Below are positions 10,610 through 22,652 of a stretch of 64,000 bases of DNA, in pieces. The notes beneath the pieces are model-generated. The model saw only the letters and a list, made by a program, of their open reading frames with translations, had not been told where the DNA came from and did no database searches. The stretch is from NCBI GenBank assembly GCA_905250115.1, contig CAJNOI010000344.1:1-64000 (forward strand), in the 5' to 3' direction. Source of the DNA: Adineta steineri. Taxonomy: Eukaryota > Rotifera > Eurotatoria > Adinetida > Adinetidae. Numbering within the stretch: the stretch's first letter is position 1; every line of letters begins with the position of its first letter. The translations under genes and the position numbers were made by a program.

Positions 10610-13600
10610 CTAATAAGAAATTGTTCTTGTCATCACACTGCCAGGATGTTTGCGAACAATGTATTTTCGCACTTCATTAAAGATCAACATTAGAAAAACA
10701 TAGAACAATGCCGGATACCACCAGCCAAATCTAAATGTGAAAACAAATTTAAAAGGTAAAAATAGAAATGATATTGATTCTTACTTGAATGGATAAGTAG
10801 TATTATTATATATTATGTAAGAAATAATTGCAACCAGAATAGCTCCAAATCTCATACTAAAATTTATGATTAATTTGTTATTGACATAGTTTCAGTTTTT
10901 ACAACGAACTTACTTGACGGTTTGTTGCAAAATGAAATTTCGTCCAGTTTTGAATATGATCAATGTCGCCCATTGGCAAATGATGACAGTAATAATGAAA
11001 GCAATGTAACATGAAAATTCGAGTTGTTTTCGTTGTTCATCATTCTGAAGAAAGAAATTTTCTTTAAATTAAATAAATAAATAAATAAATACGAACCCAT
11101 TGTTGACCGTAGGAGTTGTTGTTCATGATTAAAAAATAAGCAAAGAATCCATTAGCTACTTGAATGATACCTATGAAACTGGAAGTTAGTAATATAGAAC
11201 TAAAAGAAAAAATAATTGATATTTTCATTGTTCAATTCAATATAATATGTTCTCTACCGTTCGTTTATAAATCGAGTTTTCTTTGGATTTCTTGGTGGTC
11301 TCTTCATAATCTCTGTTTCCGCTTTCTCGTAGGCTAATGAAATGGCTCCTGTTATATTAATGAAATCGATACACAAAACAGCAATGATTCCCCATGCTAA
11401 CGGTACAGTCGTTAATAAACAAATCAGAAGTGACATGATTTTGGCAATGTTTGATGTCATAGTGTAGACAATTGATTTTTTCAAGTTAGCAAACAGTTGA
11501 CGACTTTGTTCTACACCCGTCAGAATTGAAGCAAACTCGTCATCTGCCAGAAGTATATCTCCTGCTTGTTTACATGCATTTGTACCGGCCATACCTACAT
11601 ACATCAATCAAATTATTCAAGATATTAAAAAAGAGAAAAATGTAAACAAACCCATAACTACTTTGACACTAGCTTGATACAAAGCTCGTATGTCGTTGGT
11701 AGCCTTGCTTACCATAGTCACAATACCACCTTGTTGTTGACATGCTAAACAGAGCATTGATCTTAATCTTTTTCCGTCAATAATATCTTACTTACCTTTA
11801 ACAATACTGAATTTTTGTTGAGGAGATATTCGAGCAAAAACAATTTCTGTATAATTGTCTAGCAATTCATCAACGTCTTCTAGTGATTTGTCATGGGGAT
11901 CTTTACCCTGAATAACACAAGCTTTAGCGTCACTCGAATTGACTGATTCTACAGGAATGCCCAAGCGTTCTGCTATATCTTCTATTGTTTCGGAATCGTT
12001 CGAAATGATGTTCGCAGCGCGTGCAGTAGCCTTCGCAACAACTGCATTATCATCCGTTATCATAATCATTTTGATTCCAGCCAAACGACATTTCTTTATC
12101 CTACAGTAAGAAAAGCAAGGTCATTCGATGAAAAATTTGATGATACTGACATGTCAGGAATATCTCTCTTCAGCGATTCAGTCATCCCTACAAGGCCAAG
12201 AAAACGAAGATTTTTTGTAGGAAAATTGACTTCATCCACATTGAATGAATATTCGATTGGATATTCCTTAGCTGGTAAACGTAAGTCACAAAAGGTCATT
12301 GTTCGTACTGCTAAATTACCCAACTCTGAAAACGTACGTTCGCATACAGCTCGCCAGTCTATCAATATTTAATAAAGATTATGAATCATATTTAACTATA
12401 GCAAAAGCACACTTACACTCGTTCATTTCCAAGTCTGCACCATCGATAGAAATTGTTGAACATCGTTCAATAATTTGTTCAAAAGCTCCTCTCATTACTA
12501 ACAAATAAGAGTAAGAATTGTCTACACTTTCATTATTAATATGCATTTCATGGATCGATAATTGATATTTATTTGCTGAATTAAATTGAATTTCACACAC
12601 TTTTGGATTTGTCTGACGGACTTTATTCACATTACCATTCTATACAGACAAACAAAAAATATTATATGAAAGAATAACCTCTAAAAAAAATCTACTAACT
12701 GATAGTTCAATGTATTTTAGTACAGCGATTTCAGACAAAACACCAATACATTCACGTTCTAAGATTGATCGTGCTAAATTTTCCGAATCTTGTTTGAAAT
12801 CAGCTCGATTGCAAAGCACGGAACAACGAGCTAGATCCAAGAAAGTTGATGAATTTTTGTCGAAGGTAGATACTAAAAAATATCTCTAATTCATTTTTTT
12901 TTATGTTTATTGCCAAAGAATAGCTCACAATCTTGCTTTTCACCGATGTTTACTTGAACAATTTTATTATCGAATCACATGTGAGTAACTGCCAACTGAT
13001 TTTGTGTCAATATTCCAGTTGTATTCACACACATGATCGATGTTGAACCGAGAAGTTCGATAGCTTCCAATTTTTTCACCAAACAATTTTTCCTAGCCAT
13101 TCTTTTTACTATCAGTGATGAACATATCTAAAACAGGAATCAAACAGAAAAAATTCATTTCTAATTCTTTTTCAACAGTTACTATTTACCGTGACAGTGA
13201 CAGATAGACATTTCGGTACATTAACAATGATAACAACAATGAGAAGAATGATTGATTCGATCAATGGATAACCAAGACTAAGTGCGATTATGAAGAAAAA
13301 TATACCAAGAATGATGGCTACACAGGTGATCCTATAAGTCGACTGAGAAATCTCTTTAATAAGCGGTGTGTCATCTGTAGGTGCATTCGACGTTAATTTA
13401 GAAATTCTGTCCATTACAGTATAATTCCCCGTACGAATGACAAGACCTGTAGCAGTGCCTAATTATTCTTAAAATATTAGCAAAATATTGTGTCAGAAAT
13501 ATCATACAAACCTTCCGTTGCTATAGTATTATAAAAAGCCAAATTTTCCGCTTCATATGTAGATTCATTGGTGAATTCAGTTGAACGTGATTGTGATTGT

Positions 13601-14492
13601 GATTCTCCACTCAAACAAGAAATATTAACTTTGAAGTTATCCGATTCGATAATGCGAATATCAGCTATTTATATGCAGAAAGTCACATGAAAGTTTACTT
13701 TTCTTCTTAGAAAAAAACGAACCGGGTATAATATCATCAGACTTGATTTCAATAATATCACCTATTACTAAATCTTTCGTATCTATTTCCCTTTTTTCGC
13801 CATTACGAAGAACAAGTACTCGCTAGATTAAGAAAACAGGATGATTATATAATAATACCCAATGTGATCGCTTACTTGTGAGGTTCTATATAATAGAAAA
13901 ATATAAATAAAGAAACCAAAAAATTTTAATCATCTTACATGTTTTTCATTGTATCCATGATTCGTGAGCTTTTCAATTCTTCATAATATGAAAAAAAGCC
14001 ATTGATAATTATTATGAAAACAAACACTATGCCGAGCCATAACTAGAGTGTTCATTACATATACAAATAAAAAGAAAAATAATTAATACTACGCACGTAG
14101 TTGACTAATGCGTTGTCATGATATGTCGTAGTTGTAAGACCATACACAATAAAGCATAGACACGCACAAATCCAAAACAAAAATGAAAATCCACCAAATA
14201 AATGACGACAAAGTTTCATCCATTCAGCTGTTGTCTTCAATTGTGATGAAATATTAGGACCATAATGATTAAAAATTTTTTCTACTTTCGCATCTGTTAG
14301 ACCCTATGAAGATGAAATATATTTCGGAGCGAAAATAATTGATTTTTTATACTCACTATTTTTGGATCAGTATTGTAGCGTTGATAAAGCTCAGTAAGAG
14401 TTATTTTATGATCATCCTAAATTCACAGAATTTATTATAAATATATATATTTACGTACTGACAATTTCAGATGGTTGTTCTGGAACGCTCAT
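10610..14492 (-). pseudogene. Na,K-ATPase alpha relative with dead catalytic motifs and an in-frame stop
   Basis: Nineteen exons, listed by plus-strand coordinates from the 5' end: 14492-14463, 14416-14357, 14303-14097, 14042-13939, 13885-13876, 13822-13723, 13664-13512, 13458-13190, 13127-12929, 12872-12700, 12639-12417, 12358-12151, 12100-11796, 11744-11652, 11594-11258, 11199-11097, 11044-10914, 10856-10785, 10730-10610. They join in phase for 966 codons, nearly the full family length. The P2C scaffold is clear ([62 protein letters not shown]-like, SLAYEKAE, NEVRKYIVRKHPG). The active site is not conserved. DKTGTLT is NTTGILT (Asn at 13023..13025), TGES is SGES, PEGL is PKCL, TGDHP is TDDNA, KGAPE is RGAFE, and the TGDGVND hinge is replaced by VSKATND. 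Codon 362 is TGA where the family has Trp (12975..12977). It could neither form the phosphoenzyme nor, as written, be translated to full length. Confidence 0.85.
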
Positions 14493-16110
14493 ATTGATTT
14501 CTTCTCTAAAATAAACATTAAATTCTTTTAATCTATTTTATTTTCAGATACTCAACGTGTCACTATACATAAATATATTCAGAAAGAAATATATTATAGG
14601 CCTTTTTTTGTCACAAATTATATTTTTTCATGCTTCAGTGATCAGATTTCATATATAAACATAAGACTATATTGGCTAAAATCATTCATTCTGCGCATGT
14701 TCACATGTGTCTACGTATTTATTATCAAATTAGACAAAATATTTTGTACACTTTTTACAAAGTATATTGTCTATTTTTTTTTATTCGCTTGAGAAGATTC
14801 TCTGCTCATATCGGTCCTAGAGGGACGGTTGAGTTAACAAACTTGAAACAGCTCGTGAAAGCAAGAGAAAAGAGAAAAATATTAAATCATATTCAGATGC
14901 TAAAAATAAAAAATAAAAATGCAATCAAGAACAGAAGAAGCATTACTCATTTAAAGCTATTATTTTTCTTTTTTCCTCTTATTTTTCATAGTCACCATTT
15001 ATCTCTTCTTTCGTATGTACTCATTTTTCGGCTCTCACCTTTTTTTTGTCAACATGACCTTTCAAAGTAATATCACTCGGAACATGATGTACAAATCTTT
15101 TCGATCTATATGGATAGTATATTGTCTATTTCTCGTTCCGAAAATCACATTCAAAAGTACACTAGATGGTGTAGTAAGTAGCAAACATTTAAATACAAGA
15201 GAAGTCATTTTAGAAAGACTTTTCAGATATGTTATTTGCACATGTAAACCATTTTTTCAAAGTTTTAATCATTCTCTGTTGAAATCAACTAAATTCTTAT
15301 AGAATATTTAGCGTAACGAAAAAAAAACAAAAGGATTAACAATTACTCTTGTAACCTGATTTATTGTTTTAGCAATGACATTATCAACAATCTAAATTGT
15401 TGGTTTGAGTACGTATATAGGACAGAATTGTTTAAACAAAACAATCTGTTGTTCAATACTTACATTTCATTTTAACGTATGGAATAAGTGTAAATTTGAT
15501 AATGAAAAATAGAATGTCTCCTGCTATTCCGAACACTTACACCAAAATATGTACGATGCCAAATGAAGAAACGAAAGTGACAAACTCTATGCTTGCATTA
15601 TGATCAACAACCGAATGAAAGAAAAAAATATTTTCTACTGTACACAACCCTACTTTCATCTGGTGTTCTTTTCCATCAGACGGAGTATAAGAAGGAATCA
15701 TATTGCAAGCAATTTTTTAAAAACTTGTATTTATAGAAATGTTCTTTAGATTTCAGTGGACTCATGCTTACTCGAAATCTTTCAAATGATTTCTCTTCAT
15801 TAAATATTAACTAGACGTTTAGGATAACAGACATGTTTTTCATAGGAATATAATGACTAAAGAAATTCTACTAAAAACACGTGTTCTTCATTATTAATAT
15901 TAGTTTTTATTTTGTTGCATCTTTCCAGGATCAGAAATAAAAAGATATAGGAAATGAAACAATTAATGTGCATTCAACAAAAACTAATAGTCTACTCGTT
16001 CTGTATGTGTTGCAATAAAGTTGTGCAATATATTGAAAAAAATCAAGAAGATTAAAAGAATGAAACAAAACTGATGCAAGTTACAAAACACAAATATTCA
16101 TTCATACATA
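14493..16110. other. intergenic, nothing recognised
   Basis: AT-rich. Open frames at 14672..15070 and 15015..15302 overlap each other, have low-complexity composition and match no family I know. It probably holds the divergent promoters of the ATPase relative and the ankyrin gene. Confidence 0.45.
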
Positions 16111-16961
16111 ATGGCCTCTGAAGAAAGTAATACGATCGATCATAAAACTAGTTCTTCCGAATTAAATAATGCCTCTAACGAAGAAGTACTTTCGATGCTA
16201 TCGAAACAAATAAAGTGTCTATTGTGAAGAATTTCAAGAAAGATGAACTTCAACACTTATGTCAAATACCTCGTCTTTTCCCTTCCGAATGGTCATCACC
16301 ACACGAAGAAGCACAAACAGCTTATCAACGTGCATGTCTTCTTGGCCATAGAGATATTGTACAATGTATGTTGAATGCTGGTACTGAAGTTGATCAAGGT
16401 TCCCCCGGTGGTCATTCGCGTTCTACTATGCGTGGAGCATTTATGTTTGCTTGTCAATCACGTTCGATGCCAACAATTCAAGCTTTACTCGACGATGGTG
16501 CACCTGTTAACAAATATGGTTCATGTTCTCTCACCTATGCTGGCTCATTTCTACCTAGTATTTCTATCCATTATTCATCCAGAATCCTACCAGTCTCTTG
16601 GGAGAATCTCTATCCCATTCACTATGCCATTGTTGATAATAATCTCGAATTATTAATAAAATTAGTTACTTCCAATACAAAGAAGTTAGTGACAAATCAG
16701 GGACTCATTCCTTTGCATATAGCATGTCTTTTCAATCAATCTGTAACAATGATTGATCTATTGCTTTCTTATGGTGATGCTAATGCAGGAATAATAGCCA
16801 AAACAAATAATAACAAGTTTCCTGATCAGCTTGCAACGGATTCAACGATAATCGAATATCTTCGATCTACACGTATGCTCATTTACACAGAACTGGAGAA
16901 AAATCTTGAGGGTGTGGGTGTGGCTCTAACTACTATCGTGATCACTCCCACCCAGTATTAA
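16111..16961 (+). CDS. ankyrin-repeat protein with a 5' frameshift and element-derived C-terminus
   Basis: The ATG at 16111 opens a Ser/Glu-rich N-terminus (MASEESNTIDHKTSSSELNN). The ankyrin reading continues in a different frame from about 16185 (TFDAIETNKVSIVKNF) to 16961, so one base appears missing between about 16175 and 16195. Ankyrin units can be seen: AYQRACLLGHRDIVQCMLNA, AFMFACQSRSMPTIQALLDD, PIHYAIVDNNLELLIKL and PLHIACLFNQSVTMIDLLL. Ankyrin stacks bind proteins; no partner is suggested here. The last 18 residues (LEGVGVALTTIVITPTQY) are translated from a telomere-like palindrome inserted at 16904, which also provides the stop. It is either a damaged gene or a recently altered one. 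An assembly indel could explain the frameshift. Confidence 0.65.
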
Positions 16962-16976
16962 ACCCACATTCTCAAT
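16904..16976. repeat. telomere-like palindromic element, copy 5 (inside a coding region)
   Basis: The left end is TCTTGAGGGTGTGGGTGTGG. The right arm is degenerate (CTCCCACCCAGTATTAAACC, then CACATTCTCAA). It forms the last codons and the stop of the ankyrin gene. Confidence 0.75.
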
Positions 16977-17589
16977 CAATTTCTCACTAGATCTTTCGGG
17001 CAAAATACTGCTCACTGATGGACTTTCTGAAGGTGACAAAAACAGTGTATTTGGATTTTTTCCCTTACATTTTGAGATAAACGGAAAATGCCATATAGGT
17101 AATTTTGTAAAGCAAGTAAAACTCTATCGACTAGTATATGACTCAATTTGATTAGAGTCGAACTTATATGAAAAACAATTCAGAAAATAAAAAAACATGA
17201 TTTTGCTCATTTTTTGAGGTCATTTTTGGGGGTGGTATGGGTCAACAATGCCAAAGTTCGTATCAAGTCGGATCCAGAACTCGTTAACCCACATGTTCTG
17301 CAATATACCAAAAATCCTTGATTTTCTCGTGTACTGTCACTTAAGTATGAACATATTTGCAAAATTCTACCAACTACTACGACGCACTTAAAACTATTGT
17401 TGTTATTGAATTAAGATCTAAGTTTTTATATTTGTAAGATTAATAAACAAACAAATCGATTGAAGAAGAACGTAGATATTAAGTATATGCTATTTTTAAC
17501 TAATACACAAAACAATTAACGCTTGATTATGAAATAATATTTAGAGAGTTCAATGAACCAGAGCAAAGCTTAAAATTTCAGCAAAACAA
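16977..17589. other. intergenic, nothing recognised
   Basis: No open frame of interest. It separates the convergent ends of the ankyrin and lectin genes. Confidence 0.45.
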
Positions 17590-18108
17590 TCAATCACTTC
17601 TGTACTTTCCAGCTTTCGTAAAGATCCAGTGTTGTCCAAGATGGTTGGCAGCTATTTTTGACATTATGGGTTTGTGCGTATCAGCTTGAACGTCTAAAGC
17701 CATTTTCGGACCTGAAAAATCGTTTGTGAATCTAAATGATCCATCAGATAAATGCGTTAGATGCCAATACTGTCCTAAGATATCAGCCGTTTCATTCATG
17801 TGTAGTTTGTATTTCATTTTATACTTAACGATGTCAAGTGACATACTACCACCGTAGACATAATTTTGTATTCTGTATTTATTGTTACTCAAACGAATAA
17901 AGCGCCAATATCCAATGTCATAGTTATGAAATAGACTCATTTTGATGTCTTCTGGATTGTCGCCGGTGATGATGGTCTCTAATGTACGATTCGAACCCGA
18001 ATATTTATTTTTCAGCTTATAAAAATAGGAGCTTGCGATCCCAAACTGATCTTCTTTGAGATCTTCACCTGCAACATGTTCATCAAGACCTAAAATTAAA
18101 AAAAACAT
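17590..18108 (-). CDS. ricin-type beta-trefoil lectin-like protein (5' end uncertain)
   Basis: One exon of about 166 aa, with two or three Q/G-x-W repeats typical of beta-trefoil lectins: IGYWRFIRLSNNKYRIQN, LGQYWHLTHLSDGSFRFTN and LGQHWIFTK. ALDVQADTHKPIM resembles the CLDV segment of the fold. Such domains bind sugars and are often secreted. A TTTTAATTTTAG acceptor precedes codon GLDEH at 18089, so the leading MFFLIL may be intron translation. I could not find an upstream coding exon with a start in the right phase; the gene may be 5'-truncated. Confidence 0.6.
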   Translation of the reverse strand: MFFLILGLDEHVAGEDLKEDQFGIASSYFYKLKNKYSGSNRTLETIITGDNPEDIKMSLFHNYDIGYWRFIRLSNNKYRIQNYVYGGSMSLDIVKYKMKYKLHMNETADILGQYWHLTHLSDGSFRFTNDFSGPKMALDVQADTHKPIMSKIAANHLGQHWIFTKAGKYRSD

Positions 18109-20925
18109 TCAAACTATTCCTCTTTTAGTGCATGTCATATCTTATATTCCTCATAATTTATATTCTTTTCTCTTACAGTTGAAATATCCTTATAAATTTT
18201 ATTGGAGATTATGATTGATCAACTTTCTCAATACTCTGAAGAATAATCATATCGTGAGTTAGTTCAAGCACAAACATGAAGTTATTTTGTAATGCTGACA
18301 GTTTGTTTTGATCGGTTTCACTATTTCATACACAAATTCAAACACTTCGAGTATTTTGTGTATCACTCAAGATCAAAGTTAAAAAATGTCGAAACATACG
18401 TCTTAGAATATTCACCTATAATACGAGTAAGAGCCACTTGTAAGAATGGAAGTAACATGAATATAATCAACCATTGTGAACACATTATTTGAACAAGTAT
18501 AACGATTTGTTATGTTTTGTTTAATATTTCTTCGACTGATCCACTTGTCTAGATAGCACACATTTATTAATAGGAGAAGGAGGAATTTTGAACAATAGAT
18601 TTATTATTAAAACTTTCTTAATCGACAATTCACACATCTAAGTGTTTGCTGCGGAAAATTTCGATGTGTTGATAATTGATTATGAAGGCAACTATTCACA
18701 CTTATTCTAATCCAATTAGATATACATTTTATGTGTTTTTCTTCGTGTGAATAATTCAAGCTGTGAACTGACACTAAATAGTTAATTTCATTGTTCTGGA
18801 ACATTTTTGTTTGTCCATCGATAACTTGATTGTCTCAAGATAAAATCGGTTGACTTTGTACGACTAATATATGCTTTCTATAAGAAAAATAAATGAAAAA
18901 TTAATATGGAGAGTGTTAATGACATAGACATCGTACATCTAAAAAAAAATAGTTCTATACTATGAAACAGTTTTTAATTGGCAAAGCTTATTGTTGTAAC
19001 AATGTTTTATTTATTTTGTTATAATTTACAAAAATCATTCTTTGTTCTGTATTTTTAAAGTAAAGATAAAGTAGCATCCTTAGATAGAATGTTCGCCTTC
19101 TAATGAAGGTTTATTCGTTTTATATAAAAATGAATTTAAAATTAACCATGATATTGAATCAGGTTATTACTTATTCGATACACTACTGGCTTAAGAACAA
19201 ATAATGACTTTTGCCTAATTGTAAATCAGAGACCAATAACGAATCAAAATATATAAAATACGATATCCTTTAGTGATGGTAAAAAACTTTTAATTGAGTA
19301 CTTTTCATAATTGTTTCAGATCTTTGATAGCGAGTACTATATAGATATGTTTTGGTTCTGAATCGACTAGTAAACTAACTCAAATATGTCTTCTATAATA
19401 CTTGTTGGATAGAAATACTAATAATAGATTAAAACACTGTTATTAAAAGTTTTCAGAGAAAAAATTTTTTACTAAATTAGAAGTACGCTAAAAATCATTG
19501 ATACAAATTAGACATTGACTTGATTGTTTGTAAAAGACTTTCTAACTTCAACATTATAGTATTCATTAGCCAATATTGAAGAAACGATGTTGACGAGGCG
19601 GGAAATTATACTTTTTTTTGAAGATTTAAAAGAAAATAGAGTTTTCACCTGAATAATACTCTGATGTTAATCTTACATTTTTTTATAAAAACTTAGAGTA
19701 ATTACAAAATACTGTCGTTCAGGTCTTATTTTCTTACAGTAAACAAAAAGATATTCTTTTTCTACGAATAGGTAGAGCGTCTTTTATTCTATCTTTTCAT
19801 ACTATTTGATCGATCTTCACTTAAGATCTATTCGTAAAAAATAGAAAATATTTTTTGTTTACTACAAAGGAAATAAGATCTGAACAATATTATTTCAGAT
19901 TGACATAAGTAAATGTTTGACACATGACTATCAAAAACTGTCAATTGTCACTTATCTTTTATCTTTAATAGCAAAGAGGGTTCCTATCCTGTTGCATTCT
20001 ATGTATAAAGCTTTTTCTTTTATTACCAAAATCTCATACGTCTGTGATTTCTATGAGCTGTGTTCTCTAAGAAAAACTAATCCGTCAGCAAGATGTGAGT
20101 AAAACATATTCATTGTTGTGATGCATTCTTTCAAGATATTAATCACCTCTCGATGATGCTTTTAGCAGAAAAGTTTAAAAAAATAGCAATATAGGAAGTG
20201 TATTTGAAGGTAATGAACATTTAAAAATTTCATGAATTTCTTTTTGCTGAAAATAAATATGGTCTGTCATGTTGTTCGTCTCTTCTAATATGAGAGTCAC
20301 CTATTAATATGAAAAACATGCACACATTTAGTCGTCGTCATCATTAATCAACGTGCCAATCTAAACTCATATTATAGGTAAGAATTCAGAATAAATCCTT
20401 CAACAAAATATATACATGATCATTTCACGAAAATGGTAAAATTGAACTGCCATTAGATAAGTTTGAGATTTACAGATAGAAGTCTCATCTTTTTTGCTCT
20501 GATTTTTCTTGTATGATGGAAATGGATTTCATAGTGATTCGGTTCTTAAAAACTTCTCTATCACGATCCACAACATAATCATCTTCTCGATAAACTTCTG
20601 ATTTTGCTATAAGTGCAATTCTCTTTCAGACTACATCAGTTCACTATTCAAATTATGCTCAAAAGCTAAGCTAAGCTGTTCAAATGACATATGAGATAAG
20701 TTCATCAGATTAGAATGCTAAAAGTGTTTCCTTTCAAAACTTTTCATTTTCTCAAAGTAAATTAAATTGCGTATTTTTTATTGATAACTAATATTCTCTT
20801 AAGATTTCTACTCGCGTATAATCGTCGGAGAAGAAGAAATGGAAGAAATTCTATGTTGAGTTATTTTTATTTATGTGTATTCTTTATTTTTAGAAGATAT
20901 CAAGCTAAGAGGAAAACTATTGACA
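18109..20925. other. long intergenic region, nothing recognised
   Basis: About 2.8 kb of AT-rich sequence. Short open frames at 18292, 18607 and 19917 have no coding character. It holds no palindromic telomere-like element, which is unusual for this window. Confidence 0.45.
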
Positions 20926-21897
20926 ATGATAGATCATCATCCATATATACTTGTTGATCTCTCAATTTCTCTTCCCATTCGATTTTGGCTATTTTTCGTC
21001 ACATTTCTTCTATCAATCATTTGCTGTCTAATTGTTCTTTATCATCTACTATTTGATCCTGTTCTTCGTCGTACTCTCAATAATCATGTTATCATCGTTC
21101 TATTATTCAATACCTTACTCTATGCACTCACAAGTATTCCATTACATCTCAGCTATTATTATTTGGGCACTGTCTTGCCAGCTGTGCCGAACTTATGTTT
21201 GGTTTGGATGTTCCTTGATGGAGGAATCTTCACATTTGCATTAATACTTGTTGCATGGGCTTCGATCGAACGATACATTCTTATTTTTCATGATAAGTGG
21301 ATGTCAACAAGAAAGAAACGTTTTTTTATTCATTATCTTCCTTTAGTTGCAATATTTATTTATTGTTTTATATTTCATGCAGTCACAATTCTATTTCCAC
21401 CATGTGTAAATATGTTCCAATACAATTTACCTTTATGTGGTCGTCCTCTTTGTTATTATGAGCTGAGATTTGTTGCGTTGTGGGATACTATAACAAATAA
21501 TATATTACCTACTCTAGCTATTATTTTGTTTAGTATTGCTCTTCTTATACGCGTTCTATTACAAAAGCATCGTATGCATCAACAGCTTCAATGGAAAAAG
21601 CATCGAAAAATGACAATTCAACTGTTATCTATATCGATTCTTTATTTTTTTCTTTATATTCCACCCATGTTTGTGGAACTATTGCAACAATGTAGCGTAT
21701 CCGAAGATTTCGGTGTCGATTTTCAATTGGAAGCTCAGTTTTTTTCATATTATGTCATTTGTTTATTTCCTTTTATAAGTGCCATGTCATTACCGAAGGG
21801 AAAATTCCAATGCAAAAAGTTATTTTATTGTTGGCGTCGAAGGACACAAATTGTTGTTCCGGAAATCTTACCCATGAAACGTTTAAGGCAAGCATAA
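20926..21897 (+). CDS. rhodopsin-family 7TM receptor, single exon
   Basis: A protein of 323 aa from the ATG at 20926 (MIDHHPYILV). An upstream GTG at 20875 is in frame, but a TTTTTAG acceptor-like site lies between. Seven hydrophobic segments: TM1 WLFFVTFLLSIICCLIVLYH, TM2 HVIIVLLFNTLLYALTSI, TM3 ending in SIERYILIF (ERY, a DRY equivalent), then TM4-TM7 and a basic tail (CWRRRTQ). The Cys residues in PNLCLVW and LPLCGRPLC could form the conserved extracellular disulfide. It is a distinct subfamily from the receptors at 840 and 33635. The ligand is unknown. Confidence 0.85.
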   Translation: MIDHHPYILVDLSISLPIRFWLFFVTFLLSIICCLIVLYHLLFDPVLRRTLNNHVIIVLLFNTLLYALTSIPLHLSYYYLGTVLPAVPNLCLVWMFLDGGIFTFALILVAWASIERYILIFHDKWMSTRKKRFFIHYLPLVAIFIYCFIFHAVTILFPPCVNMFQYNLPLCGRPLCYYELRFVALWDTITNNILPTLAIILFSIALLIRVLLQKHRMHQQLQWKKHRKMTIQLLSISILYFFLYIPPMFVELLQQCSVSEDFGVDFQLEAQFFSYYVICLFPFISAMSLPKGKFQCKKLFYCWRRRTQIVVPEILPMKRLRQA

Positions 21898-22652
21898 CAA
21901 AATACTGGTATTCAATCGTCAGGCAGCGTTAGCTAAACAAAAAACAATCATTTTTCTATCAAACTTTGAACAGCAGCTGCATCAAAACAATTTACAATGA
22001 TAGATGTATGTGTGGTTGAGATAGAATATTCACACCTACACTATCCATAATGTTCATTTTGCGTGTAATAAAGTTCTTATATAAACTCGATTTTTGTATG
22101 CTGACTTTCTTATTTTAAATAACGTTTCATCGTTTATTGTCCTTAGAATATTCAAAGAATTGATCAGAAAATACTTTTATTCATATAATTTGATTAATAT
22201 AATAATATTTGTTCGATTACTCTTAAATGAAGTTTTTAATAGTTGTAGGGGTGGGTAACGGTTTCTTGATTACCCACATACACCGGCACCTCACGTACCC
22301 ATCCTTATTCTCACTCACATCCTCAAGATGGTTAGAATATAAAATATTATAAAAAACATTCAACATTTAGAATATTATAAAATTCTTAATGTCATGATCA
22401 GAACTTTTGCCATCGTCTAAGTAAAATCAATTTCGAGCATGAATGCACAACTCTTCACTATTCCGAAATCAACCTTGAAATAACAAAGAGTTCGTCGAAA
22501 AAGCTAAGAAATAGATGAAAAAGTCTTTATTAATTGAAATTCGCATTTTCTATACTCGATAATGATCAACAAGTTATATAAGAACCTATGATTTATTTTC
22601 TTAATATATTCAAAAACAAATTTGGCAATACAATAAATACATAGTTTATTTA
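21898..22652. other. intergenic with one clear and one weak palindromic repeat
   Basis: The spacer lies between the convergent GPCR and SDR genes. It holds a clear telomere-like element (22243..22331) and a weak one near 22002..22045 (GTGTGGTTGAG...CACACCTACAC). AATAAA signals are present. Confidence 0.45.
22243..22331. repeat. telomere-like palindromic element, copy 6
   Basis: The left arm is GTAGGGGTGGGTAACGG. The right arm ends TCACTCACATCCTCAAGATGG. The right terminal signature CCTCAAGATGG is intact. Confidence 0.65.

Noticed and set aside
12151..12508. Plus-strand open frames opposite the ATPase relative
   Set aside because: They are antisense shadows of well-supported ATPase exons.
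14672..15302. Two overlapping open frames of 132 and 95 aa
   Set aside because: Low-complexity Phe/Leu/Lys-rich content, no domain, overlapping in different frames and no supporting splice sites.
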